A stretch of 64,000 nucleotides of DNA, from positions 62,001-126,000 of the forward strand of contig JAHLKC010000062.1 of NCBI GenBank assembly GCA_025449115.1. The letters run 5' to 3'. The stretch comes from Chytridium lagenaria (taxonomy: Eukaryota > Chytridiomycota > Chytridiomycetes > Chytridiales > Chytridiaceae). Shown here piece by piece: positions 24,401 to 36,341 of this stretch; positions within the stretch are counted from its first letter, which is position 1, and every line of letters starts with the position of its first letter. The notes below the pieces were generated by a model. The model did not search any database. It saw only the letters and a list, made by a program, of their open reading frames with translations, and was not told the origin of the DNA. Both the position numbers and the translations under genes were made by a program.

Positions 24401-26748
24401 GAGGTATTGAATCGCTTTATTTTTTGTTCCTTTTTTCTCCTTTTTTTTTTGGAAGACTGTTTTTAGTGTTGTTGCGGGACGTGGCTCTTTCAAATTTTCG
24501 TATTTTGTTGCATTCTTGTGGGTTGACGATTTCCGTTTTTTTTTACAGCCGATTCCTTGCCAATATCAGCCATGAGTTGAGGTACGACTTGATTTTCCTT
24601 TGTTTTTGGTCCGGATTTTCTTTTTGTTCTAACCCAATCTTTGGGGTTCTGGTTATTGTCTCTTTTTACGCTCGTTGCTGTTTTCTTACTATTGTTTTAA
24701 AAAAGAACACCGTTGACTGGTATCCTCGGATTATCAGACCTTATCCTCAAGGACTATTTCCTACAACTCCCACCGACGATACCACCACTCCTCAACTCCC
24801 CATCCCACCCCTGGACCCCCTCCACGACACAGACGCCATGACGCACCTCGGATCCCACCTGAACTCGATCAAACGATGCGCCGACGGTCTCCTCCTGATC
24901 ATCAACGACCTTCTCGATTTCTCCAAAATCGAAGCCCGCAAGCTCACGATCCTCTCCCAACCGTTTTCCATGCGGCGATGCATTGAAGGAGCGTTACTCC
25001 TGTTGAGCATCTTGTGGAGGAGGTGGTGGTGATGGAGGGACGAGACGACGTAGACGGAGTGGAGAGGGAGGAGGGAGGAATCGGGTTGTGGTGGAAGGTG
25101 GAGGGGTTGAGTGGGTTGTTGGAGATGAGGGACGGATTCGACAGGTTTTGTTGAATCTTGTGGGGAATGCTATCAAGTTTGCGGGGGATTTGGGGGGGAG
25201 GGGAGGAAGGTGGAGGTTGGGAAGGAGGGGAGGTGTGTTGGGGGGGAGCCTGGGAGTGATTCGGATTAGGATTAAGGAGATTTCGATGATGCGGGTGTTT
25301 CTGATGAGGATATGATGGTGGTGTTGTTTGAGGTGGAGGTAAGAAATACCCGCCCCCCCCCATTTTATTTACTTTTGGCCTTTGTTTTTGTTTCTTATTT
25401 ATGTTTTATTCATAAACTCCTTTTTTGAATCTCCCCGTTTGTTTTTTTTTCGATTGGTTCCTGAACTTGACGTTGGGTGTTGCTTTTTTTTGTAGATTCT
25501 GGTATTGGCATATCGGAGGATAGCAGCAACATCTTTTGTTCAAGGCGTTCTCGCAGGTTGCCTGGGACGCGTCTAGACGTTTGGGGGTACGGGATTAGGA
25601 CTCGCGATATGTAAGGAGTTGGTTGGACTCATGGGTGGGAAAATATGGGTTGAGAGTGTGTAAGTATTCATTTCAATTACATATGTATACATAAACCTCA
25701 TCCCCCCCTTTATATTCATTCGTGGGGACTTTTTTAACGTGTATTTTTTTTTTTTTTATTTTTTTTTTGCGTAATCAGCCTTGGAGTCGGGTCACGGTTC
25801 TCCTTTACTGTCAAACTGAAACGGGCAACACCTCCACCCACGCCCCCCCCCCACGCCCCACCATGACCTCCCCCCACGCCCCCATACCCCGTCTGTCGAC
25901 CGCCCGTCCGCCCCCCGCGCCCCCCTCTTGACGGCGCCAGCGAACGGATCTCTCCTCCGAGTGTTGATAGTGGAGGACAATGATATCTTGCGGATGTTGG
26001 CGGAACGGATGGTGTCTGGGTTTGGATTGTGTGTGGAGAGTGTTGGGGATGGAGGGGCTGCTGTTGGGAGGGTTGTGGAGTGTGGGAGGAGGGGGGAGGG
26101 GTTTTCATGTTGTGTTTATGGATTTGCAGTTGCCGGTGCTTGATGGACTTGAGGCTGCGAGGAGGGTTAGAGGGGGTTGGGGAGGGAGGGGGAGGGGAGG
26201 GGGAAGTGTGGCAGCCGGTGATTTGGGGTTGTTCTCTTTTTTTTTCTTGTCTTTTTTCTTTTTGGTTTTTTGGGGGGATGTTTAAGGTTGTTTTTTTGTT
26301 TTTTTTGTTTTGGAAATGGCGTTTTTTTTACTTCTATTTTTTTTTAAGGTTGTTGGGGGGATTGTTGGAACGGCTTTTTTTTTGATTGTGGTGTTTATTC
26401 CTTTTTTTAAATATTTGTTCTTTGATTTTCTTTGTTTTGAGGGTTTCCTATTCCACCGTCATTTAAAAAAACGTCTAACCCCTTTATCTCAGCATTAAGC
26501 GGCAGTTTTGCAGACAGCGACCGCGAACGGTGTCGCAATTCAGGTGTTGACGGGTACTCCCCCCCCCCCCCCCCACTTCTTCCCTTTTTTTAAGCTAACA
26601 ACGATGTAGACTGATTGCGAAACCCGCGTCCAAGGAAACCTTGTTTCGGGTGTTGACGGCTGCTTGTGCGGGAGTGACGGAGGGGGAGTTGAGAAGGAGT
26701 TTCGGAGACGGTGTGTGGAGAGGTTGGAGGGGGGGTGAGATATCGTGA
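21428..26748 (+). CDS. Hybrid histidine kinase (PAS-HisKA-HATPase-REC), probably membrane-anchored
   Basis: A two-component sensor kinase with fused receiver. A low-complexity N-terminus (His/Ser/Thr/Pro-rich, from an ATG at 21428) precedes hydrophobic segments around 22150 and 22300 that could be membrane helices. A PAS domain follows (SFSMFSPQLVSLLGYPD, WQDVMHPD, ending VQWLGIHTDISDLDR). The H-box spans an intron: RFLANISHELR joins TPLTGILGLSDLIL, with the phospho-acceptor His near 24570. Then come INDLLDFSKIEARKL, the N-box (DEGRIRQVLLNLVGNAIKF, about 25130), G1 (DSGIGI), an F-box-like LFKAFSQ and G2 (GGTGLGLAICKELVGLMGG). The receiver (25958-26640) has RVLIVEDNDILRMLAERM, the acceptor Asp in VFMDLQLPVLDG, and the Lys in LIAKPASKETLF. 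Several apparent indels break the frame, especially at 24790, 25020 and 25530-25600. Whether 21428-22860 belongs to this gene is inferred from continuity. Confidence 0.82.
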
Positions 26749-27064
26749 TGATGGGGTTGCGTCGTTTGTATGTATATAGGGTGCATTGTGGGGGGGGTTT
26801 GTATACCTTGAATATAAGAATGATTTTGTGTTTTATGAAAAGTGTGTTGTTGTTTTTTTTTTTTTTTGGAGTTGGAGTGGTGATGAGAGTTGGGGATAAC
26901 TCGGTTCTGGTTTTGGGATGAAAGAAAGGATGGGAACGCGTCTCTATGCTTCTTTTTGCATTTACAAACACTTTGGGGTGGCGGACGTATGGAGGGTTAT
27001 AAAAATAAAAAACAAGGTTTTTGTTTGTTGAATTGAAGTATACATGTGTGTCAATGAAAATATG
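26749..27064. other. Short intergenic gap
   Basis: T-rich and G-rich sequence between the histidine kinase and the next gene; nothing further is recognised. Confidence 0.4.
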
Positions 27065-27696
27065 TTATTGTATATATGGTTTTTTTTTTACATATGGATG
27101 GGAGATGGGTTGAAAATGAATGCTTGACGTCGTTGATTTTGTGTAGAAGCTGATGACCGCGGGGTTGACGTATTCGAAAGGTACTGCGGTGGGGGTTAAA
27201 CAGGTACTGCGTTTAAGTGTTATGTTACCCCCCCATTCTCCCCCTTACACACACATTAAGAGTTCAGCGATCCATAGGAAAGCACAATACCCCGCCCTTC
27301 CGCATCCCAAAACCCCCAACCCCACTTCCAACACAAACAAAGTGATGATCACCCCCCAACCCCCCACAAACAAAGCGACATATCACCCCTCTCCACCCCC
27401 CTACCCGCACCCAAATCTTCACCCCCTCTCCACATCCATCTCCTTCCCATCCTCCTCCAAACCCCAGCTTCAGCAAGCATCGCATTCAATTTCGTCAGAA
27501 TCTCCTCTGTCTTTGTCTCAAAGAACCGAGAGCGTTGTCGGCGTTTTCCTAACACGTCAGTGGATGGGGATATGAGGGGCCGTACCATTTGTTTGAGGAG
27601 TTGGGTGAAATCTGTGTCGTCTTCGGGGTGTCGGGGGGGGTGGGGTGGGTGGGTTGGGGAGTTCTGCGGCGGGGGGACTTGGGACATGGGGTGCAA
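27065..27696 (-). CDS. Small hypothetical protein, two or more exons
   Basis: The minus-strand reading frame starting at 27696 passes through a Pro/His-rich leader into a helical segment with good protein character (DDTDFTQLLKQMVRPLIS, then RSRFFETKTEEILTKLNAML). A GT donor follows AEAG near 27458. A plausible acceptor near 27205 leads to PFEYVNPAVISFYTKS and a stop at 27065. I do not recognise the family. Composition and exon-like architecture are the only support, and the opposite strand is also open for part of the region. Confidence 0.3.
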
Positions 27697-27734
27697 TTTT
27701 TTGGTTTTTTTTTTGGTGGTTGGAGTTGAGGTTG

Positions 27735-27905
27735 GGGATGTTGATACGTGGGGTTGGGGTTGATAGATATGTTGGCGAGAGGGGTTGAGGATGGGGATGC
27801 TGATACGTGGGGTTGGGGGGTTGATAGATAGGTTGGCGAGAGGGGATGAGGATGGGGGATGCTGATACGTGGGGTTGAAGGGTTGGTAGATATGTTGGCG
27901 AGAGG
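27735..27905. repeat. Minisatellite, three copies of a ~60-bp unit
   Basis: The core TGATACGTGGGGTTG recurs at 27742, 27801 and 27863. Each copy is followed by a TGATAGATATGTTGGCGAGA-type block. Copies differ by single G insertions in G runs. Confidence 0.85.
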
Positions 27906-28017
27906 TTCATGAGGATAGATATCTTACGCGTGAGAGAAATGTGGGATACGTGAAAATTTCTCTGATGGGGTATGAAGAGGTGGTGGGCTTGAAAACGGTT
28001 TTTTTTGTTTAAAGGGT

Positions 28018-28673
28018 GTGGTTTGGAGGATACGTTGGAAGGATGGTTTGGAGGATGTTGAAAGCTGTGTTGATGACGAGACAGGGTTTGATATTTTGAT
28101 TGAAATGGTCATGGCCTTTTTGTTTTTGGAACATTTTAACGTGTCAATGTTAGTTAACGCGAATGTGGTTGGACGCATGGGAATGATTATGTTATGTATA
28201 ATTGTGCGTGCAGGGTGGTTTAAGTCTATGTTTATCTTCAAGTTAGGGACTTTAGAAAAAAGAAAGTTGTTTTCATTATCATTGCAAGAGATAATTCAAA
28301 ATACTTTTTTAAAAAAAGAACACCCGCGTGTATTACAATTAGGTTAAAGAGGTCTATGATATTAAGATTCTTTGTTTTCATTTTCAGAGCGCTATAGCCA
28401 ACAAGTCGGAACTTTTTCTTTATTAAGTGGTTCTTTACATCTTTTAGTAAATGATCCGTGTGGAAAAGATGCGCCTCTTGACAAAAATTATGGCACTTTA
28501 AGAAGGAACTGAGCGGATTAGGGTGTCATTTGAAGCGTTTTTGCAAAAGCGAAGCGATCAGAGGTATTGCTGGGCATAACCCAACATTGCGTCAAAGCAG
28601 TAAAGACGATGAACAAGAGAATGTTAAAGATATGTTTAATCACTGGATTAGTTTACTGTATGAAGATTACTAA
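28018..28673 (+). CDS. Hypothetical protein (partial model, two exons)
   Basis: An open exon (WRIRWKDGLEDVESCVDDE..., then EMVMAFLFLEHFNVSM and LGTLEKRKLFSLSLQEI) ends at a GTTAAG-type donor near 28344. A 45-nt intron leads to ERYSQQVGTFSLLSGSLHLL and VNDPCGKDAPLDKNYG. After a one-base shift near 28500 the frame continues as HFKKELSGLGCHLKRFC and KDMFNHWISLLYEDY, then stops at 28673. The leucine-rich helical composition and codon-like continuity argue for a real gene. The start codon and any upstream exon are unknown; an ATG at 28105 in the same frame is possible. No family is recognised. Confidence 0.35.
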
Positions 28674-29191
28674 TTTTAGTTCAGTTAAGTTTAGTGTCAG
28701 TCATTACAATAATGATATTCTACCTTTTAGGTAAAGTAGGTACCAATAGATACCTAGGAACCTACACAGGTATCTACCCTCCAAAGCATTATATTATTTA
28801 TCAATAATAATTACTCCGGCCCATTGGGACAACCCTTTTGTGAGCACTTGTGTTACTGTATCGTACTACAGCGAGTCCTAATTGAAATTAATATTATTAT
28901 TTATTAACTGGGAAGAAGAAGAAGAAAAAAAGAAAGGTTCATCCCATCACATCGCATCGCATCACATCACATCGTATCGCATCGCTGGAGACCATCATCC
29001 TTCACTCCCTTCCACAACCTCTTCTTATTCAACACCTAAAGGAAAGAAAAACAGCAACAACAGTCATCTGGAAATACTATATCGGAGGATTATTTCTCTA
29101 CTTTAATCACCTACAAACAACAAAATACATAGAGAGTCCTCATAACTTATTAGACAAAGGGCTCAGGAACAGAACAAAAAAATATAAAAAG
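28674..29191. other. Intergenic/promoter region
   Basis: AT-rich, with a short CATCGCATCACATC repeat around 28940-28985 and GAA-rich tracts. It is likely upstream sequence of the following Gln/His-rich gene. No coding region is seen. Confidence 0.4.
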
Positions 29192-32100
29192 ATGCATCGA
29201 CGGATGCCGAGTGCACCGGGAACCTCACCTGGTGGACCTGCTCCTCCTCCGTCAACATTCAGACCACATCCTCCTACCCTACATGATCCTCTCCACCTCA
29301 CACATCACACCTCCTCACATTACCTTCACCAACAGCATCAACCTCTACACCTCCAACATCACACTGAACAGCAACAACAGCAGCAGCAGCAGGAACAGGA
29401 ACAGCAACAAAAACCACCAACACCTGATGCTGAACCTACTTCTTCATCATCATCATCGCAACAACATCATGGACTTAGAAGAGTAGCTCCTTTTGACGCC
29501 TCAGCCGCACCTTCGAGAATATCCACCGTCCTCCCTCTTCCTCGAAAACTCTCTGGCAGCAAACTCTTTACCCAAGAAGAAATCGACAGCATCTTTGCCT
29601 CCATCGCTCCATCCTCATCCTCCTCGTCTCTCCAAACACCATCCCCTCCAATGGCAGGTCCATCGGCAGCTCCTTTACCATCTTCATCCTCCCCAGTCCC
29701 TCTATTTCAGATCCTTCAACACCTCCCGTACCTCCTTCTCCTCAACAGCCTCAACAGACGACTACGGTTCCCCTCTGACAACCACCATCCCTCCTCCGCA
29801 ACTTGGCAAATCATCGTCCATCCTCGTTACTCGAAATCTTCCGCCGCACACCATTCCTCGCCGCTCGCTGACCTCCCTCGTTTCCAACGGATGTCGATAA
29901 GACTAGAGATACATTGGCACCGAGGGATAATGTTATCCCCTGTATCGAGTCATGATGGGTACGATGCTGCAGATGTGTACGGGATGTACATGGACACACC
30001 GTCGCCGTCACCGAACCCGGCGAGTCCCAGTGGAAGAGATGTTGACGATGAGGAAGGAGGAGTAGGAGGAAATGGGGTAAAGAAGGATCATGTGGAAGAG
30101 GGTTTGGTGGGAAAGACAGAGACAGTGTTGCAACTAAATCTTCTTCTTTCGCCGACTCTCGAATCAGGGCGTATCTCAAAGGATCGTTCAATCGTCCCTA
30201 ACAACAGGATGAGGGGACCTAACCCAGAGCGGACATCATCGGCGCAAAAGAAACCGTCTGGGTCTTTGGATCCAATGATGTTGGGGCCGCAAAAGAGACC
30301 GTCTGGTTCTTTGGATGCAGTGAAATTGGAACGAGAAGGCGCATTGGAGAAGGCGATGGAGGCTGGTAGAGCGTTACCAAAATTGCAGGATTCTAGTGTT
30401 TTGCCACCAAATTCCATATCGTCTTCTTTATTGAAAAGGCGACGGCTCCTGTGACGGCGACTAGGACAGAGTCGGCGTTAAAAGCAGCAAGGCAACTACC
30501 AAATTCTAGTACGGTGGCCATGTCGCTCCAACAGCAGCAGCAGCAGCAACTTCAGCATCTTCAGGGACCGTCGAATGAAGTTCCGAGGAGGTTTGATGAG
30601 CGGGGATAATTTGTCGAGGTCTTCTTTGGATTCGATGCCGTTACGGACCGCAGGTGGGAGGAGTGTGGCGACGTCGTCGTCATTGTCGATAGCGGCTGCC
30701 GCGGGGATGGCTATGCAACAGGGTGATACTGGGAAGGGACCGGCACTTGTCGTACCTGGAACACATGGAGGATCCGCACCGCTGAAAATGAGGGTGCCTG
30801 GAGTGGCGCCTCATCCTATTTCAATTCCGATAGGAGGAGTGTCGTCGAGTCCGTCTTCGTCGTCTATCAGCGGAACTCCAAGATCTTCATCGTCTACCAC
30901 GCCACACGCCAAACAACCTTCCCACCCGATCATCTCAGCCTCAACCTCCCTTTCCTCCTCGTCTACGGCACACCCATCGTTACCTACTCCTCGCACCACT
31001 TCTGTCAATCCCCCAACTCCCCTAAACACCCCACTCGCACGTCCCCAAACACTGGAGACCCCAACACCACCGTCCCTCCTTCCTTAACAATCCCGCCTTC
31101 CCAGCTCTCTACCCCAGTCAAGCCGCCGCCGTGGCCGCCGCCCAACTCCGTATGACGTCCATGCTCCGTTCAACAACCGGTCCCCTCTTGCTCCCCTTCT
31201 ACCCACCCTTCATGGGTCCAATCGGTCCAGGCGGTCTCCCATCCTCCCAGCAACCCTCGCCCAGAACACCCAACTTGGAAACGCAGCGTCAGCCGTCGCA
31301 GCGCATATGGCCTTTATGACACAACAGCAGCAACAGCAACCACCTTTCGCTTCCACCATGTCGGCGTCAGAGGCCGCGGCTGCTGCCGCAAAATCAACCG
31401 CTGCTGCCGCCGTCGGGGTGAGCTCTGGAACGTCCAACGGGTCCCCTTCAACGGTTTTAGCGGGTGGAAGCGCGGCAGGTTCAAATCCTAGCGCCAACGC
31501 CTCCATGGCAGCCGCCGCCGCCGGATCCATTCCGTGGCCCCTCGGTTTTCCGATGATTCACCGTCCCTCCTCGCCTCAACCCCGCAACAAATGGCCATGT
31601 TCCAACAACCCACTGGCAGACCCTCCACCTCCATCCCTCCTCCACCACTTCAACACCCCCCAACAACCGCCCTCCTCCAACCCCTCAGAAACTCCCCACA
31701 AGATCCACCTCCCGTCCCAACCCCATCCCACGTCGTCCAACCACCACTACCATCCCACCCACACCCCAACATTCACCATGGACCCACTATCCTCGCTCAA
31801 GCCCAAGCTCAACTCAAACCCTTCCTCTCCCACTTTGACCCACAAGCCGCCGCCATCGCCGCAGCCGTCGCAGCCGCTTCCCGTCCCCACATCGTCACGA
31901 CCCCACCGTCCCAACTCCAACCCTAAATCCATCAAAAACCCGCCGTCGCCGCCTGGGTAGACGATATCGCTAAAATCGATCCCTCAGAATTCGACCGTCT
32001 CAGCGTCTACCGCAAATCCGTCCTCATGAGCGACGAAGATGACGGCATCGATGCCAACGACTCTGTATCACGAATCGGTGTCGCCGTTGAACCCGTCCCC

Positions 32101-33575
32101 GCCCATCTCCTCCTAGCCGCCCAAGCTCTCATGAACGCCGCCACGACGCAGAATCGTCATATCGATGAACCCGAACACCGTGACTTTAACGATCCCACCC
32201 CTGTTGTCCCCGCTGACGTCCTCGTCCCATTCCTCCATCCCGCGCCTCAAAGCGTCCTCGTGTTAGCCGACCATCTCGCACGTTCCAATTCGCGCGCCTC
32301 CTTGATCCCCGATGACGATTCCATGATTGATTACCCGCGTCCCGCTCCCACCCCTGCGTCGTCCAATCCACCGTCTAACCCGCCGTTACGGAAACGCGCG
32401 TCGTCAAAGAGTATGGCGTGGATGAGGAGGAATAGTTTGGATGATTTGAGTTTGAGGGAGGGGAGGGGGGACGACCGCTTTCGAATGAGTATCCGGGTGG
32501 TGAAGGGGAGGAAGGGTGGATGACGGTGGGGAGTAGGGGGAGTAGAGGGAGTAGAGGAAGTAGAGGAAGTAGGGTTAGTACGAGGATTCCGTTTGCGACG
32601 TCACCGGTTGCGGGGAGTACACCTTCGCATGTGACGTTTGTGTTTGTGAGCAGACAATGTAAGCGTTTTTCCCTTTCATGTTTATCCCTTCATTCATTCG
32701 CTCCTGTTTTCAAAAATTACACGTTTCCCTTTTTTATCCTTTTTTTTCGTGATATGAACGATGGCTGCGTTTTTTCCCCTTAATTTTTTTATTATATTTT
32801 TCTGATCCCTTTTTGTGTATGCAGTGTTTGAAATGCAATCGGAAAATGGGGACCTTATCTGTGTTGTTGAACGTACCCTCGTCTCATCCGTCAAGAACTC
32901 ATTCGTCGCCACAGATGCCATCAACGCACCCATATGTAAACTCGTCCCATTAGATGTAAGCATCATCCCCCATTGTTCTTCCTACATCTCCCCACTTCTT
33001 TCACTCACACTTTTGTTTGATAGGGCAATGAACGCGATTTAGTGATTTTTCAGAATCAGTTTGGCGGGATGTATATTCGACGTGGGATTGTGAGGCATTT
33101 GAATCGAACACAGGCAAAGGGACGACAGACGACTCAGTATGAGTTGAAGCATGATAGTTGTGATGTGGAGTGGAGGTTGACGGGTGAGTCTTTATTCCCT
33201 ATATCATCGTATTTTTCTTTATTGAGCTTCCCCCGAGCTCGTTCCCCTCGCTCACATTCCCATCGTATTTTTCTTTGTTTACATAACCCTGAGTGGTTGG
33301 GCTTTTTCCTATTTTTATTTGGTTCGTAGGCTAACAACACGTCTTTTTATCCAGTCATTGATGAGCATAACTCCAAGACGGCGTTATTCCACATGAAGGA
33401 TTCCGCGGACGCGATTGCCGAGATTCGGTGGTGCCCTGATGCCGAGTATCGATGGGAATGTCCGTTGAGGGGATTGAGGAGGACGCCGACGCTTGAGCTT
33501 TTGATTGCGGGGGCTGTGGTGATGAGGTATGGGGTTAGAGGGTTGCATAAGAAGTTGATGTCGAGGTGGGGGTGA
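29192..33575 (+). CDS. Large Gln/His/Ser/Pro/Ala-rich protein with a conserved C-terminal domain
   Basis: The start at 29192 (MHRRMPSAPGTSPGGPAPPP) opens a long, probably disordered region with poly-Gln, poly-Ser and poly-Ala tracts. More ordered islands occur, including LSGSKLFTQEEIDSIFASI and AAWVDDIAKIDPSEFDRLS. The last four exons are well supported: an exon ending at 32658, then 32825-32955, 33024-33183 and 33355-33575. They encode a compact C-terminal domain: TFVFVSRQLFEMQSENGDL, FVATDAINAPICKLVPLD, DLVIFQNQFGGMYIRRGIV, LFHMKDSADAIAEIRWCPD and LELLIAGAVVMRYGVRGLH. The beta-rich pattern ending in a hydrophobic helix loosely recalls tubby/LURP-one-like folds, but I do not assign a family. 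The frame changes several times before 31970, and an in-frame stop occurs at about 31924. It may be one gene or two. Confidence 0.45.
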
Positions 33576-34198
33576 ATGAGGATGAATGAGGAGATTGAAT
33601 GATGGGGTTAGATGCATTTGTGGTTAGGGAATGATGGGTTCGTGGGGTTTTTGTTTTTGTAGGGCGTGTTGATGGTGTTTTTTGTTTTTTTTATGAGGGC
33701 GTTGCGTGATGATGGGAGTGTTTTTTTACACCAGGTTTATGTTGATTAATGCGTTGGGGCGTTGATGTGGCCGTCTTTTGCTGTTCCTTTCTTTTCCCGC
33801 CTTTCTTTTTTTTTCTCTTTTACTCTCGATTTTATCATGGGCCTTTTTTTCCTTTCATTTTGGGAAGGGCTGGTTCCCCGACCTATGAAACAGAAACTTT
33901 TCGTATATTTTTTTTCTCTTTTGGTATAAGTTGCCAATGCTTGATGTATCGTGTTTTTTTTAATATAAAGTGGACCTCTTTGGGAGGTTGACGGTTTTGA
34001 TATCTCACTTGGTTATGAGCCTTTTTTGGGGAATTGGGGGTTTGTTGTGTAGGTGTCAGTTATTTGATTTTCGGTTTCAACGATGGAGGTAGGTAGGACG
34101 GTGGTCAATAAATAATTGAAGGGTGGCAAACTTGTCACAAGAGCACATAGATCAGAAAAACCTGGTGGAACGAGGGATAAAAAAGACATTTCCTCATC

Positions 34199-35077
34199 AT
34201 GTTCTCTCTCCACCAACCTCCTCCACCGACGCTCATCCCCACGCTCATCGCCGTCTCCGACGTTCTCTTCTGCGCCGACACCGCCATGTCAGACTCTGAT
34301 GTTCCGAATCATATCCGTGGAGACGACATGACCCATCTCAACGATTCACTTGTGTCGCTGTCACTGACACCGAGGGCGCCCGCGTTCAGCCTTGCAGGGG
34401 GTGGTGGGGGCGTGTTTAGTCGACATGGAGAGGAGACGGGGGTTGTTGTGAGACGGGGGGAAGAGAGTGCGCTTGTGAGGGCTTTGTGTTTGAGTGTACC
34501 TGAGAAGGCGTATTTGAGACGACGGAGGGAGGGATGGGATTTAACGAGTGGGATGACACGGTTGAAGGTTGTTGAGGAGGAGGAGGGAGGGAAGATGGGG
34601 TTGACGCAGACAACGTTGGATCGGCATGGGTTTGTGGTGAGGAGACGGAGGGAGAAGATGAGGAATCCGTTTTATAGGGGTGTGAATACGTACCCTCCTT
34701 CGATGGTGGATGGGACAATGATCCATGTGATGCGACATAGACGGCATTATCATTCTCCAAGGACTCGATATTGTTCCGAGACGGTTGTTGAGGATGATCT
34801 TGTTGAAGGGGTGAAGGGGCTGGAGGTGGGTGATGCTAGTTATGGGGTGAGGTTGATGTTGAATCCGGCGCATTGGGTTCCTGCGACGGCGGTTGTAGAG
34901 GATGGAAAGGTGGATACACCGAGACCGAGACGGAGGAGGGAGGATACGCCGTTTGAAGGGGGGGATGCGGGGGGTGTTGTGCAGTTGTCGAGGATGTTGG
35001 AGACGGGGTTGACTTTGACGATGCAGACAGAGAAGGGGTTTGCGGAGGAGTTTAAAGGGATGCCGTATATTTTATAA
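34199..35077 (+). CDS. Hypothetical protein, single intact exon
   Basis: An uninterrupted frame of 292 codons. A downstream in-frame ATG at 34286 (MSDSDVPNHIRGDD) is an equally plausible start. The protein is rich in Arg, Glu, Gly and Val, with clusters such as RRRREGWDLTSG, RRRREKMRNPFYRGVNTYPP and a C-terminal MLETGLTLTMQTEKGFAEEF. No membrane segment, signal peptide or known domain is recognised. It is one of the few longer frames in the window with no apparent indel. Confidence 0.5.
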   Translation: MFSLHQPPPPTLIPTLIAVSDVLFCADTAMSDSDVPNHIRGDDMTHLNDSLVSLSLTPRAPAFSLAGGGGGVFSRHGEETGVVVRRGEESALVRALCLSVPEKAYLRRRREGWDLTSGMTRLKVVEEEEGGKMGLTQTTLDRHGFVVRRRREKMRNPFYRGVNTYPPSMVDGTMIHVMRHRRHYHSPRTRYCSETVVEDDLVEGVKGLEVGDASYGVRLMLNPAHWVPATAVVEDGKVDTPRPRRRREDTPFEGGDAGGVVQLSRMLETGLTLTMQTEKGFAEEFKGMPYIL

Positions 35078-35614
35078 TGGTTGTGTTGTTGTTGTTTTTT
35101 GTTATTGGTTCTTGTTGTTTTTTACTTTGGTTACCTCGCATCAGCAGTTTTGTTTTTGTTTTGTTTTTTTTGCTGTTTTCTTCTTATCTTGTTATAGCTG
35201 CTAGTCCCATTTCTCCTTACCCCACAAAACTTACACATTGGCTACCTCTTTAAAAATTCCTTTGTTTTGTTTTGCATACACGCCAACTAACCACCCTTCC
35301 CTTAATGTTGCATATTGCGCGCGATGATCGCTTTTATTTTTGTTGGTTTTTTCTTTTCCCGTTTCCTACCTTTTCACCTCTTTCCAACACATTGCGCATC
35401 GACGTCCCGTTTTTCTTTCAAAGTCTCCATTGTTTTAAATTGACGTTTTTGTTTTTTTGTTCCTATTGTTTTTTTTTCTGAACTCGCTGTTGTCGTTCGT
35501 TTTTTGTCATTTGCTGAACACACGTATGCCCCTCTTTGTTTTTATCTTTATTCGATACTAGAAAATGTTATATTCGCGAGAAAAATATAATAATTTTATT
35601 CGACCTCCAAAACC

Positions 35615-35645
<31 letters not shown>

Positions 35646-36000
35646 AGCGCGTCAAGAGATGTCAGATTTGACTGACGCGAGTTGCGCGTCTTTCTTTCTT
35701 TATCTCTTATCAGCCAATATCGGGAGAATGCGGAATGTATCTGTGTGACCTTCTAATCCTGCCGGGTGCGACTTCAGCAACCTTATTTGTCACGAGTTAA
35801 AATTTTAATTAGTGATTTTTCATATTAATTTTTGTCATTATTGCTGCGGAATGAAAAATTTGGTTTATCTTCATTTTTCTTATCACCACCCCCTTGCTGC
35901 CCCCCCTTCCCCCTCCTTGTTCCGAAGTGGAGTCGCGAGACAGAACATAAAATAAACTGTAATCTTCATCACAGTCACCTACACACATTCACAAACAAGC
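35078..36000. other. Intergenic, T-rich, with a long A tract
   Basis: T-rich sequence after the preceding stop and an A27-A28 tract at 35615-35641. There are no convincing coding features. The last ~100 bases are probably the 5' leader of the next small gene. Confidence 0.45.
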
Positions 36001-36341
36001 ATGTCCTCATTCGCCGCCTTCATGAAATCAGAAGCCATTGTCATCACAGGAGTCGAAGCTGATGCATCCGGCAACTTCCTCGTCACTGTAAGTTCACCTC
36101 TACATCTCCACCCCCATATTCAAATAATTAAAACAAAAAAAAGGCTCTCGACCCTTCCACCTCCTCCTCCACAGAATTCACTTCCATCCCCGAGGACCTT
36201 CTCCGCCCATACGTTATGGCTGGCCGTGTTCAAGGACTCGTCAACAAGCAGGCGATGGTGTGGCATGACGGCGCAGGGATTGTGATTGACAAGGCGGCGA
36301 GGAGTATGAGTACATCGTCAGAGGGGATCTTTGCTGCTTAG
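36001..36341 (+). CDS. Small conserved-looking protein, 94 residues, two exons
   Basis: Exon 1 (36001-36087) encodes MSSFAAFMKSEAIVITG and on to SGNFLVT. A 56-nt GT..AG intron (36088-36143) is followed by exon 2 to the TAG at 36339-36341. The two exons join in phase. The mature sequence includes IPEDLLRPYVMAGRVQGLV and QAMVWHDGAGIVIDKAARS. There is no signal peptide or transmembrane segment. The short compact product with alternating strands suggests a single folded domain, but I do not recognise it. Confidence 0.55.

Noticed and set aside
30811..31530. Minus-strand Ala/Val/Glu-rich frames
   Set aside because: Antisense to the Ser/Pro/Ala-rich coding region of the large disordered protein; no independent support.
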